From the NCBI RefSeq assembly GCF_003071065.1, contig NZ_QCXX01000004.1, positions 124,614-188,613 on the forward strand: DNA of 64,000 nucleotides, in the 5' to 3' direction. The DNA is from Sphingobacterium athyrii. Its GTDB lineage: Bacteria; Bacteroidota; Bacteroidia; Sphingobacteriales; Sphingobacteriaceae. How positions within the stretch are numbered: position 1 is the stretch's first letter; every line of letters begins with the position of its first letter. Made by a program: the position numbers and the translations under genes. This document shows positions 35,202-43,469 of the stretch, piece by piece. The notes under the pieces are model-generated. The model saw nothing but the letters and a program-made list of their open reading frames with translations, was not told the DNA's origin and searched no databases.

Positions 35202-36461
35202 ATGAAAAAGTTAAAGTTAGTAATATGGGCCGTGTTGGCGATGTCAACGCTCCTGACAGGTTGTAAAGAAGACGTCAATGAGTCTATTGGGGAATTAAAT
35301 CCTGAAATATCATTATATACATTACGTAGTCTTCACAAGAATATGGATTTGCAGCTTAATGAATCCAATGCACTAGGCGCCAAGTATGTTAAGGCACTTG
35401 TGGTCTCACGTGCGGAGAATAAGAACTTGCCCGAAAATACTATTGCCGTTCAGAATATCTGGCGAAACCAACGAAGAGGAATATTGGTTGAAGTCACTGA
35501 TGCTTCAAGCTTTAAATTTGGCGACTCTGTTCAGATCAATATTAATGGAACAAAATTAACCAAGAAATCGGGTTTAATGTTTTTATCTGCAGTGAATAAT
35601 CAACAGGTCACTGTCTTCGCATCAAATAAGAATGTTGCCCCATTGCCGGTGTCGGTCGCAAATTTAAAGGCAAAATTTGAGGAATTTGAATCGACTTATA
35701 TTAATGTTACGGCAGAAGTTGATCCTGAACCTGCTGCAGGGACTGCATTAAAAGGCGAGAGGACTTTGATTGACGGAGATAAAAATGAAATTACCTTGCA
35801 TACAGAGAATGATGCAACATTTGCGGGACAGCCTATTGCTCCAAGTGCCTCTTTTAGAGGAATAGCATTTAGAGAAGGGGATAAGCTGCAGATTCGTATG
35901 CAGGACTATTCCGACATGGCTTTCGCGAGCGGCAAATTATATGCTGGATGGCCAGAGACTTTTGATGCTGTAGACGCGAGTGTGAAAGGAAGTTACGATA
36001 TGGGTGAAAAGAATGACGTGTCTTTCCCAACTGGGCAATGGAAGTTATATCAGGCAATATTGGGTACTACTGCTGGTCGTGACCGTATTGTCTCGGGTAA
36101 AAATGCGATACGTATGCAACAAAACTTAAGCGTGGATGGTTATGTGCAGATGAATTTTGATGTACCAAATGGCGCTTCCAAAGTGACACTTTGGTATGGT
36201 TCTTATTGGACGGATCGTTCCTGTACCTTTAAGTTGGAGTATTCTACGGATCAAGGTGCAACATGGATACAAACAGGTGAATCCATAGCAGATGCGCACA
36301 CCACGACTGAAAGTATGAATTCAAAGCAAGCTGTATTCTTAATGAATGTCCAAGGAGCTGTTCGCTTCAGGGTTACTAAACTCGGTCTCGGAACGAGTAA
36401 TAATGTCATTAATAATGGAAGACTAGGTCTGGATGATATTGCGATCTATAAGAGCTATTAG
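35202..36461 (+). CDS. DUF5689 domain lipoprotein
   Basis: 419 residues, lipobox Cys21 (LTGC), then a DUF5689 domain over about residues 40-245, an OB-like beta domain found in Bacteroidota surface lipoproteins. The C-terminal part (about 255-415) is a jelly-roll-like beta domain with paired aromatic strands, which suggests ligand binding. It is the last gene of the susC-susD operon, 3 nt after susD, and is followed by a terminator. A surface accessory to the importer is the likely role. Confidence 0.85.
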   Translation: MKKLKLVIWAVLAMSTLLTGCKEDVNESIGELNPEISLYTLRSLHKNMDLQLNESNALGAKYVKALVVSRAENKNLPENTIAVQNIWRNQRRGILVEVTDASSFKFGDSVQININGTKLTKKSGLMFLSAVNNQQVTVFASNKNVAPLPVSVANLKAKFEEFESTYINVTAEVDPEPAAGTALKGERTLIDGDKNEITLHTENDATFAGQPIAPSASFRGIAFREGDKLQIRMQDYSDMAFASGKLYAGWPETFDAVDASVKGSYDMGEKNDVSFPTGQWKLYQAILGTTAGRDRIVSGKNAIRMQQNLSVDGYVQMNFDVPNGASKVTLWYGSYWTDRSCTFKLEYSTDQGATWIQTGESIADAHTTTESMNSKQAVFLMNVQGAVRFRVTKLGLGTSNNVINNGRLGLDDIAIYKSY

Positions 36462-36481
36462 ATCGAATCGTTGATCCTATA

Positions 36482-36517
36482 AAAGCCCTGTGTAGTTAAC
36501 ACTCCACAGGGCTTTCT
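36482..36517 (+). terminator. Terminator of the susCD operon
   Basis: AAAGCCCTGTG at 36482-36492 pairs perfectly with CACAGGGCTTT at 36505-36515; the T tract is short. Confidence 0.8.
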
Positions 36518-36588
36518 GTTGTTGGCATATATTTTCTAAACTCTTCATAAAAAATCGTTATCTTCATCGTAACTATAAACGAAGACTT

Positions 36589-37266
36589 ATGAACTTAACA
36601 GACTTAGTTACAGGCGGAGTTGGCTCGAAAGCAATAGAAGCCATTTCTAAAATGACAGGCATCAGTGAATCCAAAGCAAAATGGATCGTTGCAGCGGCCG
36701 TTCCTTTAATGATCGCAGCATTGAATTACAATGCGAAAAACAAAGGTCAATCGGAAAACATCGACAAAGCGATCGATCAACATAGCGGTGGCGGTATCTT
36801 CGATAAAATAGGTGATTTATTTGGTCAGGGCGGATCTGACGACGGGAACAAGATTGTCAACCATATGTTTGGGCAAAATACAGAAGTAGTGACGCAGAAT
36901 ATTGCCGATAAAGCGGGTATCAGTTCTGCTCAGGTAACCGGTGTTTTGGCAACACTCGCGCCTATAGTCATGGGATATCTAGGTCAACAAAAACAGGCGT
37001 CCAGCGGTGGCGGCATTGGTGATCTGATAGGTTCTGTTTTGGGCGGCGGAGGTCAAAGTGCCGGCGGTGGTATGCTAGGGGGGATCCTTGGTTCATTTTT
37101 AGGTGGTGGACAAGAAGAGTCCGCACAGGAAACACCACAAGCTTCTGCAGGGGGGAGTATGACTGACGTGTTGGGTGGTTTGGCCGGTAGCTTCTTTGAC
37201 AAAAGTAACGATGGTCAATCCAAGGGAAATATTCTCGATTCAATCGCTGGAATGTTTGCGAAGTAA
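36589..37266 (+). CDS. DUF937 domain-containing protein
   Basis: 225 residues of the DUF937 family (unknown function). The N-terminal part is helical with TGISESKAKWIVAAAVPLMI, a typical opening; two related helical units follow (IADKAGISSAQVTGVLATLA is the second), joined by Gly/Gln/Ser-rich linkers such as GGGGQSAGGGM. No signal peptide, so it is likely cytoplasmic. Transcribed alone and followed by a strong terminator shared with trhO. Confidence 0.88.
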   Translation: MNLTDLVTGGVGSKAIEAISKMTGISESKAKWIVAAAVPLMIAALNYNAKNKGQSENIDKAIDQHSGGGIFDKIGDLFGQGGSDDGNKIVNHMFGQNTEVVTQNIADKAGISSAQVTGVLATLAPIVMGYLGQQKQASSGGGIGDLIGSVLGGGGQSAGGGMLGGILGSFLGGGQEESAQETPQASAGGSMTDVLGGLAGSFFDKSNDGQSKGNILDSIAGMFAK

Positions 37267-37282
37267 GGTAATCTTAAAATAT

Positions 37283-37320
37283 AAAAAAGTCGGAAACTGA
37301 ACAGTTCCCGACTTTTTTAT
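37283..37320. terminator. Bidirectional terminator between DUF937 gene and trhO
   Basis: Long arms AAAAAAGTCGGAAACTG and CAGTTCCCGACTTTTTT pair with one mismatch and a 2-nt loop, with T-rich flanks both ways. Confidence 0.9.
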
Positions 37321-37331
37321 GTTTTATAGAA

Positions 37332-38327
37332 TTAATTTTCGACCTTTACTTTAGGTGGGAAATTCTTATGTTTTCTCTTGCTGATTTTGTCTACATTGAC
37401 AGGTTGTGGTATCTTTACATAGTATCCTGTTCCATCGTATTCCCGTTTATTTGGACTTTCCTTACAGGCATCCGAACAACAGCCGTCCATTTCCCAGCCA
37501 CATTCATCACATTGGGTAAAATGCTCATTACATACCGGATTGGCACAGTTGATCATCTTAGTCGTCTGTTTACCACAATTGAAGCAGGTCGATACGACAG
37601 ATGGATTGACCGAATTGACATCTACCGTGACACGATTGTCAAATACATAGCACTGTCCTTCGAAATCTTCGCCACCCGCTTCTTTGCCATATTTAATGAT
37701 CCCGCCGTGTAATTGGTAGACATCTTCAAATCCTTCTTTTAATAATAAGGCAGAAGCTTTTTCACATTTGATACCGCCCGTACAATACGTCAATATTTTT
37801 TTTCCTCTATATTGTTCCAGTTCTTTGATCTTTTCTGGAAACTCGCGGAAATTATCAATGTCCAAGGTCACTGCATTTTTAAAGCGCCCTACACTATGTT
37901 CGTAGTTTGAACGTACATCCAATACTACGACATCTTCCTGATCTTTCATCGCCAAGAAATCTTTTGGCTCCAGATGCACACCTGTTTGGCGGTTTGGATC
38001 GATTTCTTTAGGGTCTCTTAAACCGGAATGCACGATTTCTGCTTTGTAACGGCAATGCATCTTGATAAAAGAGGGCTCTTCAACATGATCGATTTTAAAT
38101 TCTGTTTTGTTAAAACGACCATCCGCATAAATTGCATCCATATACTGCTGACATGCTTCAGTAGTGCCCGAAACAGTACCATTCAAGCCTTCGTCAGCGA
38201 CGATGATACGTCCTACTAAGTCAAGTGATTTACAAAATTCAAGGTGGTCAGCCGCAAATTGTTCTGCGTTTTCGATAGGGCTGTAACAATAGTACAGCAA
38301 TGTTTGATATTGTGTCATGATATTCAT
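37332..38327 (-). CDS. trhO: tRNA uridine(34) hydroxylase, rhodanese family
   Basis: Oxygen-dependent maker of 5-hydroxyuridine at wobble position 34 of tRNA (YceA/TrhO family). 331 residues: an N-terminal ferredoxin-like domain (about 1-100), a rhodanese domain with the active Cys in LTYCTGGIKCEKAS, and a C-terminal Cys-rich segment (CFNCGKQT, CANPVCNEHF, CDECGW) likely to bind zinc. Start could be either of two Met codons three apart. The extra zinc segment is found in a large part of the family. Confidence 0.93.
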   Translation of the reverse strand: MNIMTQYQTLLYYCYSPIENAEQFAADHLEFCKSLDLVGRIIVADEGLNGTVSGTTEACQQYMDAIYADGRFNKTEFKIDHVEEPSFIKMHCRYKAEIVHSGLRDPKEIDPNRQTGVHLEPKDFLAMKDQEDVVVLDVRSNYEHSVGRFKNAVTLDIDNFREFPEKIKELEQYRGKKILTYCTGGIKCEKASALLLKEGFEDVYQLHGGIIKYGKEAGGEDFEGQCYVFDNRVTVDVNSVNPSVVSTCFNCGKQTTKMINCANPVCNEHFTQCDECGWEMDGCCSDACKESPNKREYDGTGYYVKIPQPVNVDKISKRKHKNFPPKVKVEN

Positions 38328-38412
38328 TGATACCGCTGCAAACGGCGTTTAATGCAAAAATAAATTCACTGCAAAGCTACGAAAAATAATAAATGGATGA
38401 AAATGACCTTCG

Positions 38413-38628
38413 TCACCTTTTCTTCAAAGGCTCCAGGAGGTATTCCAGCCCATTTAGCTTGATCTCGTACAGTGTGGCCAGTTGTTGGCCTAATTTGCCC
38501 TTGGGAAATCCTTTTTGATTGTACCAGACCAAATAGGGTTCCGGGAGATTACACAACGTGTAGCCTTGATATTTGCCAAAAGGCATTTTAACTGTTACAA
38601 GTTCAGTGAGAATTTCGGGATTTAGCAT
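38413..38628 (-). CDS. DUF3820 family protein
   Basis: A 71-residue protein of the DUF3820 family: VKMPFGKYQGYTLCNLPEPYL is the defining motif. Function unknown. Its start overlaps the stop of the glycosyltransferase gene upstream by 1 nt, so it is the last gene of the polysaccharide operon, though its link to that pathway may be only positional. Confidence 0.88.
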   Translation of the reverse strand: MLNPEILTELVTVKMPFGKYQGYTLCNLPEPYLVWYNQKGFPKGKLGQQLATLYEIKLNGLEYLLEPLKKR

Positions 38629-39383
38629 TAGTCTTGGGGTTTTCCGTAATTAATGCGGTACCAGATCGCTTTTAAAGCGATAATCCCATGATTGAATAAA
38701 TTGGGAATGGTGCCGTAATAGTGTTTGAAGATGGCGAAGCGTTCTTTTAGCGACTCCTTATGTTTCTGTTTTGACATCCCACCGACGAGATAACGCGCTA
38801 CATATTGATGCGCATTAACAGATTTATTTGCCTTCTTAGCACAGCGGATGACCCAATCTATATCCGCGCATAGTTTGTAATTGAGGTCATAGGGTTCTGC
38901 AATACTTCGCTTGATATAGATCGCCTGATGACAGATATTCATGCCATAGCGAAAGCTCTTCCAGTCAAAATTTGCGGGTACTTTATGTCTTCGTTCACCA
39001 ATAATATTTCTATCCTCGTCTATTAGAATGGTTTCACCGTAGAGGATATCGGCATCATTACTGAGTTTCGCCAAGTTTTCGATGCTATTGAGATCGTATA
39101 TTTCATCGCCCGAATTCAGAAAAAGAACATATTCACCTGTCGCCAGAGCCAAGCCTTTGTTCATTGCATCATAAATGCCCTTGTCTTTTTCGGATAGTAA
39201 AACCGCAATTTTGTCCTGATATTTATGGATAACTGCCAATGTACCATCGGATGATTCCCCGTCAATGACGATGTATTCAATATTGTCGTAAGTCTGGTTA
39301 ACAACCGATGTAATGGTGTGCTCAATATCCCGCACATTATTGTAAACGACAGTGATAATTGAAAATTTTGGATGAGCAGCCAT
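38628..39383 (-). CDS. Family 2 glycosyltransferase (WcaA-like)
   Basis: A GT-A fold transferase of 251 residues. It opens with FSIITVVYNNVRDIEHTI, then SVVNQTYDNIEYIVIDGESSDGT compressed into the usual GT2 pattern, then KDKGIYDAMNKGLALATGEY and the metal-binding NSGDE in place of DxD. No membrane helix. It sits in a gapless operon with two other transferases and a flippase, so it should add a sugar to a lipid-linked surface polysaccharide. Donor and acceptor cannot be told from sequence. Confidence 0.92.
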   Translation of the reverse strand: MAAHPKFSIITVVYNNVRDIEHTITSVVNQTYDNIEYIVIDGESSDGTLAVIHKYQDKIAVLLSEKDKGIYDAMNKGLALATGEYVLFLNSGDEIYDLNSIENLAKLSNDADILYGETILIDEDRNIIGERRHKVPANFDWKSFRYGMNICHQAIYIKRSIAEPYDLNYKLCADIDWVIRCAKKANKSVNAHQYVARYLVGGMSKQKHKESLKERFAIFKHYYGTIPNLFNHGIIALKAIWYRINYGKPQD

Positions 39384-39385
39384 GT

Positions 39386-40300
39386 CTATTTATTGAATTC
39401 GTTAATTTTTTTCTTGAGGAACCGGATGCCCCGCCTGAGTAAAGAACCTTTCCGATGTGCATAGAAATATTTTATAGCATCATAGGCCTGCTTATTCTCC
39501 GCTATTTCTGTTGGAAAAAAAACTACAGGATGATCAGCCAATGTAACCTGATAGGTTGATTCTGCAGCCGTATGGGTGCCTGAACCATCATTGCCGATAT
39601 TCTGTGTCATCGAATTCCTCGGATACAAAACTAGTCCATTTTTTTTGAATACCGAAGCGTACCAACGGATTGCCCAGGAATTGATCTTTCCACTGCGAAG
39701 TTCCTGTACCTGCTTCCAAAAGTTCTCTTTTCCTTCAATACTGAATTGGTGAATCTGTTCCTCCGAAAAATCAGAAACAAGCTCATCTATGTCTGGGTTA
39801 AAATGTTGCCACGCACGATCCCATGTTGCCCAGCTCCAGCTATTGGCGACCCGAAAGAAAAATGTTTCAGGAAGCTGATTCAGGTTTTGTACCGGGTAAC
39901 CGTAGCCACTGATCTGCATGACCTGTTCATCTTCCCGATAACGGTCTAGCGCCTTGTTAAAATAATCAAGCGCAAATGAAGATGTTTCAAGATCGTCTTC
40001 TAAAACGATAATCTGCCCATGTTCATGCACAACTTTGGTGACACCATCAATCACATTCGCAGCCAGTCCCCAATTTTTGTCCCTTTCGACAATTTTAATC
40101 TGTTTAAAATGCCAGGGTTTTTTAATAATCCTACGGACCTCATCCACAGCCTCAATCGCGCGCTCATCTTTGGCCGCATCCGAATAGATATAGAGGATCG
40201 TCTGATCCGCATACTGGTTTTTCTCAAGTGTTGTGAGTGTCTTCAGCGTATGTGCCGGACGATTATACACAAAGAGTAAAACTGGAGCAAGACTGTTCAT
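39386..40300 (-). CDS. Glycosyltransferase with LEDD motif
   Basis: 304 residues, GT-A type with VLLFVYNRPAHTLKTL at the start and the nucleotide-sugar metal site IIVLEDDLETS in the middle; ANSWSWATWDRAWQHF is a further conserved stretch of this group. It resembles the N-acetylglucosaminyltransferase-like sugar transferases found in polysaccharide loci. Starts directly after the upstream transferase gene and lies 2 nt before the next. Exact sugar unknown. Confidence 0.85.
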   Translation of the reverse strand: MNSLAPVLLFVYNRPAHTLKTLTTLEKNQYADQTILYIYSDAAKDERAIEAVDEVRRIIKKPWHFKQIKIVERDKNWGLAANVIDGVTKVVHEHGQIIVLEDDLETSSFALDYFNKALDRYREDEQVMQISGYGYPVQNLNQLPETFFFRVANSWSWATWDRAWQHFNPDIDELVSDFSEEQIHQFSIEGKENFWKQVQELRSGKINSWAIRWYASVFKKNGLVLYPRNSMTQNIGNDGSGTHTAAESTYQVTLADHPVVFFPTEIAENKQAYDAIKYFYAHRKGSLLRRGIRFLKKKINEFNK

Positions 40301-41176
40301 CTATCGAAAAATTTTGTTAAATGCTTTTTTATTAGCCTGACGGGTATCACGGACTGCTCCGGTCGTACCCAATAGTCTAAGAGCAATATTGAAATAACTT
40401 CTTGTTTCAAAAATACGACCTTTACTTAAAGAAGACAGCATTTTCTTTACGCTCGCTAATATAGCCATCGAAAAAGCTTTTGTGAACGTATAATTGATAT
40501 TGCAATATTCTGTCAGATGATAGACGAATTCGCTCTTTAGAAAAGCTTTGCGATCTACTTGGCGCTGCTGTCTGTCGTGATAAGCCTTGGCATCTTCGGC
40601 CAACACAAAGTTCAATCCATAATAATAGATGCGGTTGGCATAATCTTTATCTTCTCCATAATGGAAGAAAATTGGAGAAAACCCCCCTACTTTTTTGATG
40701 ACAGCTTTTGGTATCAACCAAAAAGCAGCGTTGACGAATGAACAGGTTCGATAGGAGTTTTCAAGCTGTGTATGCTTCGTATAGACTGAGAATCCATGGT
40801 CGAGTTTTTCCTCCGTACCATCATAGTGGATGGGGGAAATAATTCCAATGTTTGTGGTGTTTACCTTGATTAGGTTGGCTATGCAGTTCCGATCTATCCA
40901 GGCGTCCTGATTGACCAAAAAGGCGTAATCATAATCTTCTTCCAGGGCGATGGCCAACCCCATGTTGTTGGCCTTTCCAAAACCGAGGTTTTCGGGGCTT
41001 TCTATTAGTCTGACTGTAGGATAAGTTTCTTTGATGATATGAGTAGTATGATCCCTTGAGTTATTATCTATAACAAGGATATCCGTTTGATGGCTTGATG
41101 CTAACAAGCTGGGTAAGCACTTGTGAATCCAGGGTTCAAAATTATAAGAAACGATTATGGTGAGAATCCTGGCCAT
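40301..41176 (-). CDS. Family 2 glycosyltransferase (rhamnosyltransferase-like)
   Basis: 291 residues. The N-terminal GT2 core has VSYNFEPWIHKCL, DILVIDNNSRDHT, SPENLGFGKANNMG and the metal site VNQDAW. This pattern is typical of the rhamnosyltransferase-like branch. Its stop meets the next start without any gap, and its start directly follows the flippase stop. It should act on the cytoplasmic face on a lipid-linked glycan. Sugar not determinable. Confidence 0.9.
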   Translation of the reverse strand: MARILTIIVSYNFEPWIHKCLPSLLASSHQTDILVIDNNSRDHTTHIIKETYPTVRLIESPENLGFGKANNMGLAIALEEDYDYAFLVNQDAWIDRNCIANLIKVNTTNIGIISPIHYDGTEEKLDHGFSVYTKHTQLENSYRTCSFVNAAFWLIPKAVIKKVGGFSPIFFHYGEDKDYANRIYYYGLNFVLAEDAKAYHDRQQRQVDRKAFLKSEFVYHLTEYCNINYTFTKAFSMAILASVKKMLSSLSKGRIFETRSYFNIALRLLGTTGAVRDTRQANKKAFNKIFR

Positions 41177-42637
41177 CTATTTTTTTCGTATAACTGTGAT
41201 GAAATAGCTGAATAATTCAAGCAAAATACTCGGCTTAAAGATTCTATTGACGATGATATATGCACATACGGCGACAGCAATAGTACTTGCAAACCGAAGG
41301 TACAGGTTGGCAATAGATGCAGTGACGTAATGTGCAGCCAAACAGCTGATAGCGGCTAGTACAGCATACGAAAAAACATCCTGAATCAGATAGCCTAATG
41401 AATAGGTCATATAGGGTTTGGCCGAAGCGTACCAGACAAATATCCATAGCGCGTTTAATCCGGAGGTCAATGCGATAAGCGTTTCGATACCCAGTGATTT
41501 TCCAAAAACTAAAATTGCAATTTGAAGTAAACCAAAAGCAACGATATTGCGCATATAGACCTGGGATTTCCCTTTGCTGATAATCAGGCTAGAGAAGACA
41601 TTGCTTACTGAGTCAAAAGCCGCACCGATACAGAAAATCTGAAGAAATATCGCGCTCTGTAGCCATTTTTCCGTGATCGTTATTACAATAAAATCTTGTG
41701 CAACTGTGGTTAAGCCAAAGAGCATTGGGAAAGCCAGGAAAGCTGTAAAGGAGATGAGTTTGCGAAATACCCTTACCTGTCGATCTTTTTCATGTTCGAT
41801 TTCCCGCAGGATCGGCTGTGTGACATTATTGACCATATTGGTCAAAATAGACTGAGCCATTTGGCTCCATTTATTAGGATTTATCGTATAGCCGAGCTCT
41901 TTTTCGGTATAATGCGTTCCAAGAACAGCGGCATAGACATTTTTATTGATATAGATGAATATATTGGTAACCAATATTTTGCTGCTAAAGCCGAAAATAT
42001 CGCGTATCGGTTGAAAATCAAAGGTAAAGTTAGGCCTGAATTTGGAGAAATACCAAAAGCCCAACATATTGAAACCACTATAGGAGACAATCTGAACGGC
42101 AAAAGCCCAATAAGCATAGTCCTGATAGGCTAAGTAGACTCCAATACTGTTGGATGCGATAAGGGCCAGCGTCCCTGTAATTACTCTCTCTTTGATTTTT
42201 AAATTCCGGAAGAGATATGCATTGTGGGCTACCCCAAAACTGCCTAGCCAAAAAGAAAGAAAGGTGAAGCGGCTCAGATCAACCAGTATCGGTTGATCGT
42301 AATGTAAAGCAATCAGGGGAGCCGCAAAGAATAATACAATATAAATTAATGTGCCTATTCCAACACTTGTCCAGAATACGGCATTATAATCTTTATGCTG
42401 CACTTCTTTCTTGTTGACGATACCATATATAAATCCACTTTCTTGGAAAGCGGACGCCAGTACAGAAAAAATTGTAATCAAACCGATTAAACCATAATCC
42501 TCCGGTTCCAGTTTACGGTTTAGCAGGATGCCGAAACCGAATCCCAAAAACTGCTGGATAATACTGGCCATGCCGCCCCACAGCAGTCCTTTTGTTGTTT
42601 TTGATTTTAAAGAGTCATTTTCCGTTTGCGATGACAT
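41177..42637 (-). CDS. Oligosaccharide flippase / O-antigen transporter family protein
   Basis: 486 residues with about 12-14 membrane segments, MOP superfamily (polysaccharide_synt). The start TTKGLLWGGMASIIQQFLGFG and RKLEPEDYGLIGLITIF are typical of Wzx/WzxC-type proteins that move lipid-linked oligosaccharides to the periplasmic side. First of five gapless genes (flippase, three transferases, DUF3820), 23 nt after the DeoR-type regulator gene. No polymerase or chain-length gene lies in the cluster, so others must be elsewhere. Confidence 0.93.
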   Translation of the reverse strand: MSSQTENDSLKSKTTKGLLWGGMASIIQQFLGFGFGILLNRKLEPEDYGLIGLITIFSVLASAFQESGFIYGIVNKKEVQHKDYNAVFWTSVGIGTLIYIVLFFAAPLIALHYDQPILVDLSRFTFLSFWLGSFGVAHNAYLFRNLKIKERVITGTLALIASNSIGVYLAYQDYAYWAFAVQIVSYSGFNMLGFWYFSKFRPNFTFDFQPIRDIFGFSSKILVTNIFIYINKNVYAAVLGTHYTEKELGYTINPNKWSQMAQSILTNMVNNVTQPILREIEHEKDRQVRVFRKLISFTAFLAFPMLFGLTTVAQDFIVITITEKWLQSAIFLQIFCIGAAFDSVSNVFSSLIISKGKSQVYMRNIVAFGLLQIAILVFGKSLGIETLIALTSGLNALWIFVWYASAKPYMTYSLGYLIQDVFSYAVLAAISCLAAHYVTASIANLYLRFASTIAVAVCAYIIVNRIFKPSILLELFSYFITVIRKK

Positions 42638-42660
42638 GCTAAATTAAATGAGCGGCAATA

Positions 42661-43404
42661 TTAAAGTATTGCAATTGTATTCGCAAATTCTTTTAAGGAA
42701 ACATCGGTCGGATTGATATCGGTAATCAAATAAGAAATATCACGTAAGGGTACTACTTTCATTTTTTGAACGGAATTAAGTTTCTCCGCAATACTGAGTA
42801 TAGCAACCTTTTTGGAGCATTTGATCATTGCGCGTTTGATCTGCACCACCTCCCAGTCCGAGTCAGTAACACCGTCTTCTACAGAAAGTGAATTGGTTCC
42901 TAATAGACAGAGGTCTACCTTTAAATCTGCTAATTCATTGGCTACCTGTGCGCCAGACACAATATTTGTATTACGTGAAAGCTTTCCGCCGACCAAGATC
43001 ACCTCGAGATTAGGTTTCTCTGCGAGCTCCAATGCGACTAGTGGACTGATGGTAAAAAAGGTACATTGAAGATGATCCGGAATTGTCCGCGCCAGCTCGA
43101 TCAGGGTCGTTCCCCCGCCAACAAGTACTGTCATACCATTGGAGATCAGAGTGCTTGCCTTTTTTGCAATTTCTTTCTTCGCTTCTTTTGCGTAGACATT
43201 TCCATCCTGAAAAGGAAATTGAAAGGACTTGGAGAGTGCTCCACCATAGACTTTTAAAACTTTGCCGTTTTCTGCGAGCTCGTTCAGGTCACGTCGGATG
43301 GTATCTTCGGATACATTGAGTTGAACACTTAAATCTGAAGATAAAACTTTGTTATGTAGATTGATCTGATGTATAATAAATGCTTGTCTTTCTTCCTTTA
43401 ACAT
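42661..43404 (-). CDS. DeoR/GlpR family transcriptional regulator
   Basis: 247 residues: an N-terminal DeoR-type helix-turn-helix (RQAFIIHQINLHNKVLSSDL, then VSEDTIRRDLNELAENGKV) and a C-terminal sugar-phosphate-sensing domain with VGGGTTLIELA and LLGTNSLSVEDGVTD. Such repressors sense phosphorylated sugars. It lies 23 nt before the flippase gene on the same strand and could be co-transcribed with the polysaccharide operon, an uncommon partner for this family. Effector unknown. Confidence 0.93.
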   Translation of the reverse strand: MLKEERQAFIIHQINLHNKVLSSDLSVQLNVSEDTIRRDLNELAENGKVLKVYGGALSKSFQFPFQDGNVYAKEAKKEIAKKASTLISNGMTVLVGGGTTLIELARTIPDHLQCTFFTISPLVALELAEKPNLEVILVGGKLSRNTNIVSGAQVANELADLKVDLCLLGTNSLSVEDGVTDSDWEVVQIKRAMIKCSKKVAILSIAEKLNSVQKMKVVPLRDISYLITDINPTDVSLKEFANTIAIL

Positions 43405-43469
43405 TGGTCTTTGGTTTTAATCGGAATTTCTAAACTAATTGAAAAAAATCAGTTTAAATGTAGTGAAAA

